From: UBA4085 sp964556755
Lineage (GTDB): Bacteria > Acidobacteriota > Aminicenantia > Aminicenantales > UBA4085
Length of the DNA stretch: 64,000 nt
NCBI GenBank assembly: GCA_964556755.1
Contig: CAZKXI010000008.1
Span: 70,574 to 134,573 of the forward strand
Direction: 5' to 3'
How positions within the stretch are numbered: the first letter of the stretch is position 1; each line of letters begins with the position of its first letter. The notes under the pieces were generated by a model. That model was not told the origin of the DNA and ran no database searches. It saw only the letters and a list, made by a program, of their open reading frames with translations. The position numbers and the translations under genes are program-made. Shown here piece by piece: positions 51,309 through 60,022 of the stretch.

Positions 51309-52616
51309 ATGCCTAAATATTTTGCCTCCTCCCCGGTCCGTCTGGCGGCCGTGACTCTCCTCGTCCTGGGGCTTGTCGGCGCGGCCCTGGCCGCTCCCGC
51401 ACAGGAAGATGATGCTGCGGCCCTGTTGCGACAGGCTGATGGCTACTACGCCAAGGGCGACTACCGGCTGGCGATCGGAACCTACCTCGAGGCCGCAGCC
51501 CTGTCGCGCACCCGCTTGACCCAATCGGCGGCCTATTTCGGCCTGGCCGTATGCTACTTCTACGAGAGAGACATGGCCAGCTCGGTCAAGTGGATGAGGC
51601 AGACGGCCCAGGTCGATCCGAACAAGGAGATCTCCGAGTCGTTCTACCCGAAGGCCCTCGTCGACCTCTATCGGTCGGTGCGCGATGAGGTCAAAGCCAA
51701 AGGGCTTCCGGCCGGAGAGTCGGCGGCCGTCGCGGAGCCCGAGCGCCCCGCCGCGAAAGCCGCGCAGCCCCCTCCGGCGGGAGGAGAGCGCGTTCAAGAG
51801 GATCCCTCCCGCATAGAAAGCTTCGGGGACGCTCCGCCTCCCAAGCCGAGGCAAACATCCCGTCAGGATCTGGAGCCGTCGCCCCTGTCGCTGGCCGATC
51901 TCTTCAAGGGCGGCCACTGGGAGATCAACGTCCATGCCGGGAGCTGGACCATCGATCCCGTCCTGGGCTTGTTCAAGGGGCGGCTCCTCGACGAGCTGAG
52001 CGAAGAGCTCCAGATCCAGATGGTCAAGAAGCTGGGTCAGACCTACTCCGGACTGGTTAAAGCGGTCTACACCCCGAGCCTGGAGCTGGACTCGGGCGGC
52101 GGCAACTACGGCTTGGAGCTCCGCTACTACAACCGCGGCTGGGCCGGCACCTTCAGCTTCGGCGTCTCGATCGAGAAGACCCGCATCCGGCTGGCCATGG
52201 ACGGCTCAGCCGAGCAGACCTTCACCAGCGGGGCCAAAGCCTCGGCCGAGGCGACCGCGGCCTTGGAGACCTCGCCCCTGTCGACCAACTTCGGCTTCCG
52301 CTGGGAGCTGGGCCGGGGGCGCCTGAAGCCCTTCATCAGCCTCGGCTTCGGCTTCGCCTCGTTCAGCGGGACGGCCACCTACGCCTACTCCGGGACCTAT
52401 CAGCTGGGAACGATCCAGGACTCCTTCTCCGACGAGGACACCCAGACCTTCGAGGAGCTTTCGGAGAGCATCGACTTCGCCATTCCCAAGAACATCATCA
52501 TCCTCCAGCTCGGGCTGGGCTTGAAGCTGGACATCCTCAAGAGCCTGTCCCTGCTCGGCGAAGCTGGGATCTGGGACGGCCTGCTGCTGCGCGGCGGCCT
52601 CGCCTACCGCTTCTGA
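51309..52616 (+). CDS. Envelope protein with TPR-like N-terminus and beta-barrel C-terminus
   Basis: 435 residues: signal peptide (LAAVTLLVLGLVGAALAAPAQ), a short TPR-like helical region (LLRQADGYYAKGDYRLAIGTYLEA in part: ADGYYAKGDYRLAIGTYLEA), a Pro/Ala-rich linker (~140-190), and a C-terminal half of beta-strands (NYGLELRYYNRGWAGTFSFG; LKPFISLGFGFASFSG) ending in RGGLAYRF, a BamA-type end. It may be a periplasmic-TPR-plus-barrel protein, but no named family is recognised. SRP RNA begins 16 bases after its stop. Confidence 0.75.
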   Translation: MPKYFASSPVRLAAVTLLVLGLVGAALAAPAQEDDAAALLRQADGYYAKGDYRLAIGTYLEAAALSRTRLTQSAAYFGLAVCYFYERDMASSVKWMRQTAQVDPNKEISESFYPKALVDLYRSVRDEVKAKGLPAGESAAVAEPERPAAKAAQPPPAGGERVQEDPSRIESFGDAPPPKPRQTSRQDLEPSPLSLADLFKGGHWEINVHAGSWTIDPVLGLFKGRLLDELSEELQIQMVKKLGQTYSGLVKAVYTPSLELDSGGGNYGLELRYYNRGWAGTFSFGVSIEKTRIRLAMDGSAEQTFTSGAKASAEATAALETSPLSTNFGFRWELGRGRLKPFISLGFGFASFSGTATYAYSGTYQLGTIQDSFSDEDTQTFEELSESIDFAIPKNIIILQLGLGLKLDILKSLSLLGEAGIWDGLLLRGGLAYRF

Positions 52617-52622
52617 TTGGGC

Positions 52623-52628
52623 TATAAT
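52623..52628 (+). promoter_or_regulatory. -10 element of the SRP RNA gene
   Basis: Perfect TATAAT immediately after the upstream stop codon; transcription is expected to start near 52635, at the base of the SRP RNA closing helix. Confidence 0.6.
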
Positions 52629-52631
52629 AGC

Positions 52632-52858
52632 CCCTCGGCCGTGCTAGACGGGGAGCCAGCGGTGCCCTGTAACCCACAACCCGCTACAGTGGGGTCGATG
52701 CCCCAGCCGAGGCCGGGCCTTTTCCGAAGGCGTCTCCGAAAGCGGCGCTGACGGCGGGGCCCCGGGCGAAGCGCCGCCCGCCAACCCCGCCAGGACCGGA
52801 AGGGAGCAACGGTAACGGGAGGGCGTCTTGTGCGCCGGGTCACTCCGCCCGAGCCGGC
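52632..52858 (+). ncRNA. ffs: Signal recognition particle RNA, Alu-containing form
   Basis: The domain IV core GGACCGGAAGGGAGCAAC (around 52793-52811) carries the symmetric and asymmetric loops and the GGAA-type tetraloop bound by Ffh. The 5' part (GTGCTAGACGGGGAG and GCGGTGCCCTGTAACC) matches the Alu domain of long bacterial SRP RNAs. CTCGG near the 5' end pairs with CCGAG at 52849-52853, so the molecule is about 225 bases rather than the 4.5S short form. It guides SRP-dependent protein targeting. Ends are estimated from the pairing and the -10 position. Confidence 0.88.
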
Positions 52859-52990
52859 TCCGGAGTCAGCGCGGGGAGGGAACGGTCGAAGCGGGGCGCA
52901 CGGCCGTTTCTCATCTCCTTTCAGCTTTTCCGGCGCTCCCGAGGCGGCCCGTTCCGGGAAGCTCCCCCGCGCCGGAGCCCGCCCTCCCCT

Positions 52991-53019
52991 TTGGCGAATT
53001 CCCCCGACATCGGTATAAT
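52991..53019 (+). promoter_or_regulatory. Promoter of the Xaa-Pro peptidase gene
   Basis: TTGGCG (52991-52996), 17-base spacer, TATAAT (53014-53019), 31 bases before the start at 53051. Confidence 0.6.
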
Positions 53020-53050
53020 CCCGCCGTAGCTTGCGGAAATGGAGAAGCGC

Positions 53051-54463
53051 ATGAAGCGGCGATGGATCGTTCCGGGCGGACTGCTGCTCCTCGCGGTCGG
53101 GGTCCATGTCCTGGCGGCGTCCCCTCTTCTCTTCGAGCGGGCCGAGTACGCCGCAAGGCGCGGCAGGCTGTTGGACCGGATCAACGACGGGGTTGCCGTC
53201 ATCCAGGGCGCGGCGGCTTCCGCCTCCGACCGGGCCTTTCGACAAAGCCACGATTTCGCCTATCTCACGGGAGTCGAAATTCCCGGCGCCGTCCTCGTCC
53301 TCGACGGCACCCGGCGGGAGAGCGTCCTTTTCTTCAGCATGAGCGAGAAAGAGGCGGAGGGGGAAGGGCTCCCGATCGAGATCGTCCGAAGCCCCAGGGA
53401 GGCCACGGGGATCGACCGGGTTCTTCCGGCCGAACAGCTCGGCGCGTTTCTGGAGGGGATGAGCCGGCGCGTCCGGGTGTTCTACACTCCGTTCAAGCCG
53501 GAGGAGATCGGCCCCGAGAACAGCAACGAGAAGCTCAGCGTCCTGCAGAGGACGATGACCCTCAATCCCTGGGACGGCCGGTTGACCCGGGAGCTGCAGC
53601 TCGTCAGGCAGCTGCGCGACAAGTTTCCCCAGGTGGATGTCCGGGACTGCTCGGCTCTCGTCTGGGATCTGCGCAAAATCAAGTCGCCCGCCGAGATCGC
53701 GATCCTGCGCCAAGCCGGCCGCATCGGGGTCCTGGCCCATAGCGCCCTGATCCAGACGACCCGCCCCGGCCTGTCGGAGAAGGCTCTGGAGGCCGTCTTC
53801 GAGTTCGTCTGCCGCCGGGAAGGGGCGGCGGACATGGCTTACGCGCCCATTCTGATGTCCGGGAAAAACCATGCCTTCGGGCACTACCACGCCTATGACC
53901 GGACCTTGAAGGCCGGGGACATCGTCATCTTGGACGCCGGCCCCGACTACGCCGACTATCGCGTGGATATCTCGACGACGTTCCCGGCATCAGGCGTCTT
54001 CAGCCCCCGCCAGAAGGAGCTCTACGAGGCGGCCCTGGCCGTTCGGGATGTCTGTCTTCGGAATTACCGCCCCGGGGTCACCTTCAAACAGGTGGGGGCC
54101 GCGGTCGAGGCCATGCTCAAGGAGAGGAAGCTCGACCGGTTCGCCCAGGATTTCCGCGGCATCGTCCGCTACGGCGGCTACAACCATATGGTCGGCCTGG
54201 CCACGCATGACGCCATGGGAACGTTCGCCGGACCGGACGAGGTCCTGGCGCCCGGATATGTCTTCGCCTGCGACATCCAGCTCTTCCGCCTCGAGGAGGA
54301 GATCGGCATTCGGATCGAGGACACCGTGGCCATCACCGAGAAGGGGTGCGAAAACCTCTCGCCCGGCGCTCCCCGGACGGTCGCTGAAATCGAGGCTCTG
54401 ATGAAGGGCCGCGGACTTCTCCAAATCGCCGATGGTGCGTCCCCGACGTCAGGAGGAAGGTAA
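53051..54463 (+). CDS. M24-family Xaa-Pro aminopeptidase, exported
   Basis: 470 residues from ATG 53051, chosen because GGAG lies six bases upstream (another ATG exists at 53039). N-terminal signal or anchor (WIVPGGLLLLAVGVHVLAA), then an aminopeptidase-P N-terminal domain and a pita-bread fold. Metal ligands: Asp295 and Asp306 (LDAGPDYADYRVDIS), His in YNHMVGLATHD, and Glu in IGIRIEDTVA. The fourth ligand position, normally Glu in PGxxFTxEP, reads PGYVFACDIQ, an Asp. It cleaves N-terminal residues ahead of proline. It precedes an M1 aminopeptidase by five bases and forms an operon with it. Confidence 0.9.
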   Translation: MKRRWIVPGGLLLLAVGVHVLAASPLLFERAEYAARRGRLLDRINDGVAVIQGAAASASDRAFRQSHDFAYLTGVEIPGAVLVLDGTRRESVLFFSMSEKEAEGEGLPIEIVRSPREATGIDRVLPAEQLGAFLEGMSRRVRVFYTPFKPEEIGPENSNEKLSVLQRTMTLNPWDGRLTRELQLVRQLRDKFPQVDVRDCSALVWDLRKIKSPAEIAILRQAGRIGVLAHSALIQTTRPGLSEKALEAVFEFVCRREGAADMAYAPILMSGKNHAFGHYHAYDRTLKAGDIVILDAGPDYADYRVDISTTFPASGVFSPRQKELYEAALAVRDVCLRNYRPGVTFKQVGAAVEAMLKERKLDRFAQDFRGIVRYGGYNHMVGLATHDAMGTFAGPDEVLAPGYVFACDIQLFRLEEEIGIRIEDTVAITEKGCENLSPGAPRTVAEIEALMKGRGLLQIADGASPTSGGR

Positions 54464-54467
54464 GACC

Positions 54468-56603
54468 ATGAGAAAAGCGGCCCTCATCGCCACGCTGGTC
54501 CTGGCGGCGGCCCTGCCGTCATTTGGCCAGGCCGTGGACTGGTCCAAGAAGACGCTCCAATCCGAGCGCAGCCGCGCCTATGACGCCCGCCACTACCTGG
54601 TCAAGATCAAGCTCGACCTCGACCAGAAGGCCTTCGAGGGCGCCGCCACGATCACGGTGGCGTCGTTGCGGGAGAGCTTAGAGGTCTGCGTCCTGGACGC
54701 GGAGGAGATGGCGGTGACATCCGTCCTCAGCGACGACGGCCGGCCCCTGGTCTTCGAGCAGACGGATAAGAATCTCTCCGTCCGCCTGCCGCGGCCCTAC
54801 CGCTTCGGGGAGGAGACCTCGTTCACCTGCTTCTACCATGGCCGGGATCCGAAGATCGGCCTGAAGTTCGTGCGCGAGACAGCCGACAACCCCCAAATCG
54901 TCTACTCGGACTCGTTTCCCGAGAACGTCCATCACTGGTTCCCCTGCTTCGACTATCCCAACGACAAGGTCACCAACGAGATCGTGGCTACGGTCAAGGC
55001 CGGGCTCAAAGTGGCGGCCAACGGCAGGCTCGTCAGCGTGATCGAGGATAAGGCGGCCGGGACGGTGACGTTCCATTGGTCGCAGGATCTGCCCCATTCG
55101 ACGTACCTCATCTTTCTGGCGGCGGCGCCCTACGTCATCGTCCGGGATTCCTACGGGACGTTGCCGGTCAATTACTGGGTCTACCCGAAGGACGAGGCCA
55201 AGGCCAAGCCGACCTACGGGAAGACGCCGAAGATGATCGAGTTCTTCAACCGGATCTACGGCTACGACTATCCCTGGCAAAAGTACGACCAGGTCTCGGT
55301 GCCGTCCGGCGGGGGAGCCGAGAGCACCTCGGCCACGGCCATGACCCATCGGATCATGGTCGACGAGAAAGGCGAGCCTGATTTCCCGGCCATCGGCATC
55401 GTCTCCCACGAGCTGGCCCACCAGTGGTGGGGCGACCTGATCACCCTCCGCAGCTGGGCCCACACCTGGCTCAACGAGAGCTTCGGCACGTATTCCGACT
55501 ACCTCTACCATCGCTTCGAGATGGGGGAGGACGAAGGCGCGCTCAACCTGCAGAACAAGCTCAACGCCTATCTGCGGGAAGCCAAGACGCGTTACATCCG
55601 GCCGATCGTCTCCGACCGCTACGACGCGCCGGGCGATATGTTCGACTCGCACACCTACCCCAAGGGCGCCCGCGTCCTGCACATGCTCCGCTCGCTCCTG
55701 GGCGACGAGCCGTTCTTCGAGACGATCCGCCATTTCCTTCATCGCTACGCCTTCGACGCCGTCGATACCGCCGACTTCATCCGCTCGGTCAAGACCGTCA
55801 CGGGGCAGAACCTCGACTGGTTCTTCGACCAGTGGCTGTTCAAGCCCGGCCATCCGGTCCTCGAGGTCGAAAGCCGCTGGGATTCGGTCGGGAAGGTCGT
55901 CCGGCTCAGGGTGGCCCAGGTGCAGGACTTTTCCAAGGGCGTGCCCGTTTTCCGGCTCCCGGTATCCATCAAGCTTGTGACCGCGGGCGCGACGAATATC
56001 CGGAAGGTCTGGATCGACGAGCGGGAGGAGACCTTCGAGCTGCCGCTGGACGAGAAGCCTCTACTCGTCCGGTTCGATGAGGACAACGTCTTGATTAAGG
56101 AGCTTTCTTTCCCGAAGGAGCGAGAGGAGCTTCTCTACCAGCTCCGGCACGACGACGTGATCGGCCGGATGGAAGCGGCTGCCGCACTCCAAGCCGGCGG
56201 GCCGGATGCGGCCGTCATCGCGGAGCTGACCGAGAGCCTCCGGACCGACCCGTTCTGGGCGGTCCGCAAGGGCGCTCTCGAGGTCCTGGCCGAGCTCAAG
56301 CCCCGCAACGGCCCCGACGTCTTCATGAAGGCCTGTTCGGACTCGAGCTCCCAGGTCCGGGCGGCGGCGCTCGCCGCTCTGGGCGACCTGAAGGACCGCA
56401 AGCTCGTCTCCTTCTTTGAAGGCCTTTTCCGGAAGGATGCGAGCTATCGGGTCCAGGCCGAGGCCCTCGCGGCCATCGGAAAGTCCGGCGATCCCTCGGC
56501 GGCGCCGTTCCTCAAGCAGGCCGCGACGGCCTCTTCCTACCGGGACATGGTGCGCCGGGCCGCCGAGACGGCCTTGAAGCAGATCGGGGGCCAACAGCCC
56601 TGA
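54468..56603 (+). CDS. Exported M1-family aminopeptidase with HEAT repeats
   Basis: 711 residues from ATG 54468 (AGGAGG 12 bases upstream), signal peptide (RKAALIATLVLAAALPSFGQ). M1 fold: N-terminal beta-saddle, catalytic HELAHQWW (His314, Glu315, His318) with Glu337 in LNESFG completing the HExxH-x18-E zinc site. In place of the exopeptidase motif GAMEN it has GGGAEST, so the amino-terminus anchoring Glu may be Glu of AEST. The last ~150 residues are HEAT-type repeats (AALAALGDLKDRKLVSFFE). It probably acts outside the cytoplasm with the M24 enzyme on peptides. Confidence 0.92.
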   Translation: MRKAALIATLVLAAALPSFGQAVDWSKKTLQSERSRAYDARHYLVKIKLDLDQKAFEGAATITVASLRESLEVCVLDAEEMAVTSVLSDDGRPLVFEQTDKNLSVRLPRPYRFGEETSFTCFYHGRDPKIGLKFVRETADNPQIVYSDSFPENVHHWFPCFDYPNDKVTNEIVATVKAGLKVAANGRLVSVIEDKAAGTVTFHWSQDLPHSTYLIFLAAAPYVIVRDSYGTLPVNYWVYPKDEAKAKPTYGKTPKMIEFFNRIYGYDYPWQKYDQVSVPSGGGAESTSATAMTHRIMVDEKGEPDFPAIGIVSHELAHQWWGDLITLRSWAHTWLNESFGTYSDYLYHRFEMGEDEGALNLQNKLNAYLREAKTRYIRPIVSDRYDAPGDMFDSHTYPKGARVLHMLRSLLGDEPFFETIRHFLHRYAFDAVDTADFIRSVKTVTGQNLDWFFDQWLFKPGHPVLEVESRWDSVGKVVRLRVAQVQDFSKGVPVFRLPVSIKLVTAGATNIRKVWIDEREETFELPLDEKPLLVRFDEDNVLIKELSFPKEREELLYQLRHDDVIGRMEAAAALQAGGPDAAVIAELTESLRTDPFWAVRKGALEVLAELKPRNGPDVFMKACSDSSSQVRAAALAALGDLKDRKLVSFFEGLFRKDASYRVQAEALAAIGKSGDPSAAPFLKQAATASSYRDMVRRAAETALKQIGGQQP

Positions 56604-56628
56604 AGAAAAGCCTTCTCCGCCGCCGGAG

Positions 56629-56662
56629 TCGCGGCCTGGCCCGGATGCGTCCAGGGCCGCCG
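56629..56662. terminator. Possible hairpin between convergent genes
   Basis: GCGGCCTGG (56631-56639) pairs with CCAGGGCCGC (56651-56660) with one bulge and an 11-base loop, between the stops of the M1 peptidase and LacZ-type genes. There is no T run on either side, so intrinsic termination is uncertain. Confidence 0.35.
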
Positions 56663-56679
56663 ATGGCTCTCTCCCGGCG

Positions 56680-59600
56680 TCAGCGCGCGATCGCCTTGGC
56701 CGCCGCGGCGGGATCCTGTCCGGCGGCTAAGGGCTTGAGAATCAGCGAGTAGGCGTAGTCCTTCACCCCGAGTCGATATTGCGGGTGCGTCTGGGCGCCC
56801 CAGGAATCGTCGCCACCCACGCCCATCTGGCCGTAGTCCAGGTGGAGCGAGACGAAATCGCGCTTGGCGATATCGACGGGATGCTTGGCTCCGCGCACAT
56901 CCTGGGTCAGGTCCTCGGTCGTATAGGGCAGGGCGCTGAAGTCGAACTGGGGGCGGCCCACGGCCAGGAGGCCGGCGCCGTCGGGAGCGGTTAGGGCCGC
57001 CCAGCGGCAGTCGGTCTTATTGCCGTACTCCTGGATGCTGACGTAGGGGACCAGGGTCTTGTCGACGGCGGCACGGTGGATGCCGACGAGGGCGGACGCC
57101 TTGCGGTCGTTGTAGCTGTCATGAGGGCCGCGGCCGAACCAGCGGACGTCGTTCAGATCCTTGGGCAGGGTCAGGGAAAGGCCGATGCGGGGGATCTCCG
57201 GCACCGAGCGGGTCGTCGGGGAAAAGGCCGCCTCGATCAGAATCTCGCCGCTGGGGCTGACGGTATAAGTCAGCCTGTACTGGGCGGAGACGTCAGGGAG
57301 GTCATAAAGCGCCGAGACTCGGAAGCCGTCCCCGGCGGGGCCGGACTGGATGTCCTTCATCTTGCGATTGCGGCCCGCCTTGCGCCAGACAGCCAGGCGC
57401 CTGTCCATGCGGTTGCCGAAGTCATTGTCCGTCGGGGCGCGCCAGAACTCGGGCTCGAGGCCGGAGACAATCAGCTCACGCCCGCGGTGACGCCAGGAGG
57501 CCAGCGAGCCGTCCCGGAAGTCGAATTCGACTTGGAACCCGTCGCCGATGACCCGGGCCCCGGTGATGGGGAATTCGACAGTCAAAGAGGACGTCCGAAG
57601 GGCGGCGGGGGCCGATTGGGCGGCCGGCTTGGCTGGGGCGGACACCGGCGAAGTCGTCGGGGCCGTCGGGGAAGGCCGAGCGGGCGAGAGGGCGCGGGCT
57701 GCGGGCGACGCGGCACCGGCCGGAGGCGTCGGGGTCGAAGGGGAAGCCGCCGGGCGAGCCGGCCCGAGCTCGAACTGCTCGCGGGCCAGGATAAATCCGA
57801 CCGGGACCAGCGGAACGCGGTCCTCGTCGACGACCATCAATCCCACGTTGAGGAAATACTCGGCTCCCGGCCTGACCGGGGCGGCCGGGGCGTCGAGGTC
57901 GAAGACCGCGGTCTGCCCCGGGGCAATCGACGGGTTGCGGATCTCGCCTCTGGCGATGGCCGTCGTCCCGTTCTCGATCAGCTCCCAGCGCAGGAAGAAG
58001 CCGTCCAAGTTGATGAAGTCGTATTTGTTGGTCACGGCGACCTGGAGCTTGCCCTCGGCCGTCACTCCCTGGCGGAACTGGACGAACTGGTAGACCTTCT
58101 GGATCTCGAAGTAGCCGGGGTGCGGCGCCCGGTCCGGTCCGACCAGGCCGTTGCAGCAGAAGTTCTCGTCGGACGGCGTCCCCTCGGGTCCGTAGTCACC
58201 GCCATAGGCCCAGAAGCGCTCGCCCTTGTCGCTCTTCTTGGCGAAGCCCTGGTCGACCCAGTCCCAGACGAAGGCGCCCTGGAGGTTGGGGTACGTCTCG
58301 ATCACGTCCCAATAGTCCTTCAGGTTGCCGTTGGAGTTGCCCATGGCGTGCGCGTACTCGCACAGGATCAGGGGGCGGGAGCGGCGCTTCAGGCCGTAGG
58401 CCTCCAGAGTCTCGATCGAGGCGTACATGGGGCAGACGATGTCGGTGTGGGGCTTTTCGCCGGCCCGCTCGTAGTGGACCGGGCGCGAGGGATCGCGGCC
58501 GTGGATCCAGGCCGAGGTGGCCTCGAAGTTGATGCCGTCGCCGGCTTCGTTGCCCAGCGACCAGATGACGACCGAGGGGTGGTTCTTGTCGCGCTCGACC
58601 ATGGCCATGGTTCGGGCCATGTGGGCCGGACCCCAGGCCGGATCCTTGGCCAGGCTCTTGTCGCCGTAGCCCATGCCGTGCGACTCGATGTTGGCCTCGT
58701 CGATGAGGTAGATGCCGTAGCGGTCGCAGAGCTCGTACCAGGCCGGGTCGTCGGGGTAGTGGCAGGTGCGCACGGCGTTGATGTTGGCCTGCTTCATCAG
58801 AGCGATGTCCTCGCGCATCGAGCCTTCCGAGATGACGTGGGCGGTGATGGGGTCGTGCTCGTGGCGGTTGACGCCCTTGAGGTAGACCGCCGCCCCATTG
58901 ACCAGAAGCTGGCCGTTGACGATCTCGACACGGCGGAATCCGGTCATGGTCCGGACGGCCTCGGCGGTGCGGCCGGCTTCGTCCTTCAGGGCCAGGACAG
59001 CGGTATAGAGGTTGGGCGTCTCGGCCGACCACTTGAGGGGCTTATCCAGCGCGGCGGAGAGGCGGACAGTGGCGGAGCGCCCTCCGCCGACCGGGACGGT
59101 TCGGCGGGACGTCAGAACGGGCTTGTCGTCGCGGTCGAAGAGGGTCAGCTCGACGGTGCGGCTGCCGCCGCGGCGGCTGGGCATATGGTTGGCCAGCTCG
59201 ATCGAGACATCCAGGCGACCCGTGGAGAAGGCATCGTCCAGGGAGGCTTGGACCCAGAAGTCGCGTATGCGGATCTTGGGCGCGGCATAGAGGTAGACGT
59301 CGCGCTCGATGCCGCTGAGGCGCCAGAAGTCCTGGCATTCCAGGTAGGAGCCGTCCGACCAGCGCAGGACCTGGAGGGCCACGGTGTTGGGGCCCGGCTT
59401 GAGGAAGGGCGTGATGTCCCACTCGGCGGGCAGCTTGGAGTCCTCGGAATAGCCGGCGTAGCGGCCGTTGATCCAGATATAGAAGGCCGACTTGACGGCG
59501 CCGAAGTGAATGAAGACCTGTTGGCCGGCCCAGGCATCGGGGACGGTGAAGGTTTGGCGGTAGCAGCCGGTGGGATTGTAGTCGTGGGGGACGTGGGGCG

Positions 59601-60012
59601 GATCGGGCTGGGCGGGGGGCTTGACCCACTCGTAGCTGGAGTTGACGTAGATGGGGATGCCGTAGCCCTGGAATTCCCAATTGGAGGGGACGGGGATCGT
59701 CTTCCAGGCGGAGGCGTCGAACTCGGGCCGGAAGAAGCCGGCCGGGACGTCGGCGGGCTTCTCCACCCAGCGGAACTGCCAATCGCCGTTGAGCGATTGA
59801 TAGCGGAGCGAAGCCTTGCCGTCGAGAAGGAGGGCGCTCTTTTCATCCGCGTAGGGGATGAACGTGGCGTGGGGGGCGACGGTCCCGACCTTGAAGACGG
59901 CCGGGTCCTCCCACTCGTTGCCGCGGGGGCCGGCGGCGGTGGGGGTCTGAGCGGTCCCTGCCAGGACGACCAGGACGAGTCCCAGGGCGATCAGCATGCG
60001 GCGAATGATCAT
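56680..60012 (-). CDS. GH2 beta-galactosidase, LacZ type, with Pro/Ala-rich insertion
   Basis: 1110 residues with a signal peptide (RMLIALGLVLVVLAGTA). Five LacZ domains: jelly-roll (LNGDWQFRWVEKPADVPAGF; PSNWEFQGYGIPIY), Ig-like, TIM barrel with acid/base Glu489 in VIWSLGNEAGDG and nucleophile Glu552 in LILCEYAHAMGN, a second Ig-like domain, and the C-terminal beta-sandwich (FWRAPTDNDFGNRMDRR). Between domains 4 and 5 it carries about 55 residues made mostly of Pro, Ala, Ser and Thr (SPSTPTPPAGAASPAARAL is part). Exported beta-galactosidase. It lies ten bases downstream of the DapA-family gene on the same strand. Confidence 0.93.
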   Translation of the reverse strand: MIIRRMLIALGLVLVVLAGTAQTPTAAGPRGNEWEDPAVFKVGTVAPHATFIPYADEKSALLLDGKASLRYQSLNGDWQFRWVEKPADVPAGFFRPEFDASAWKTIPVPSNWEFQGYGIPIYVNSSYEWVKPPAQPDPPHVPHDYNPTGCYRQTFTVPDAWAGQQVFIHFGAVKSAFYIWINGRYAGYSEDSKLPAEWDITPFLKPGPNTVALQVLRWSDGSYLECQDFWRLSGIERDVYLYAAPKIRIRDFWVQASLDDAFSTGRLDVSIELANHMPSRRGGSRTVELTLFDRDDKPVLTSRRTVPVGGGRSATVRLSAALDKPLKWSAETPNLYTAVLALKDEAGRTAEAVRTMTGFRRVEIVNGQLLVNGAAVYLKGVNRHEHDPITAHVISEGSMREDIALMKQANINAVRTCHYPDDPAWYELCDRYGIYLIDEANIESHGMGYGDKSLAKDPAWGPAHMARTMAMVERDKNHPSVVIWSLGNEAGDGINFEATSAWIHGRDPSRPVHYERAGEKPHTDIVCPMYASIETLEAYGLKRRSRPLILCEYAHAMGNSNGNLKDYWDVIETYPNLQGAFVWDWVDQGFAKKSDKGERFWAYGGDYGPEGTPSDENFCCNGLVGPDRAPHPGYFEIQKVYQFVQFRQGVTAEGKLQVAVTNKYDFINLDGFFLRWELIENGTTAIARGEIRNPSIAPGQTAVFDLDAPAAPVRPGAEYFLNVGLMVVDEDRVPLVPVGFILAREQFELGPARPAASPSTPTPPAGAASPAARALSPARPSPTAPTTSPVSAPAKPAAQSAPAALRTSSLTVEFPITGARVIGDGFQVEFDFRDGSLASWRHRGRELIVSGLEPEFWRAPTDNDFGNRMDRRLAVWRKAGRNRKMKDIQSGPAGDGFRVSALYDLPDVSAQYRLTYTVSPSGEILIEAAFSPTTRSVPEIPRIGLSLTLPKDLNDVRWFGRGPHDSYNDRKASALVGIHRAAVDKTLVPYVSIQEYGNKTDCRWAALTAPDGAGLLAVGRPQFDFSALPYTTEDLTQDVRGAKHPVDIAKRDFVSLHLDYGQMGVGGDDSWGAQTHPQYRLGVKDYAYSLILKPLAAGQDPAAAAKAIAR

Positions 60013-60022
60013 GTGCTACCCC

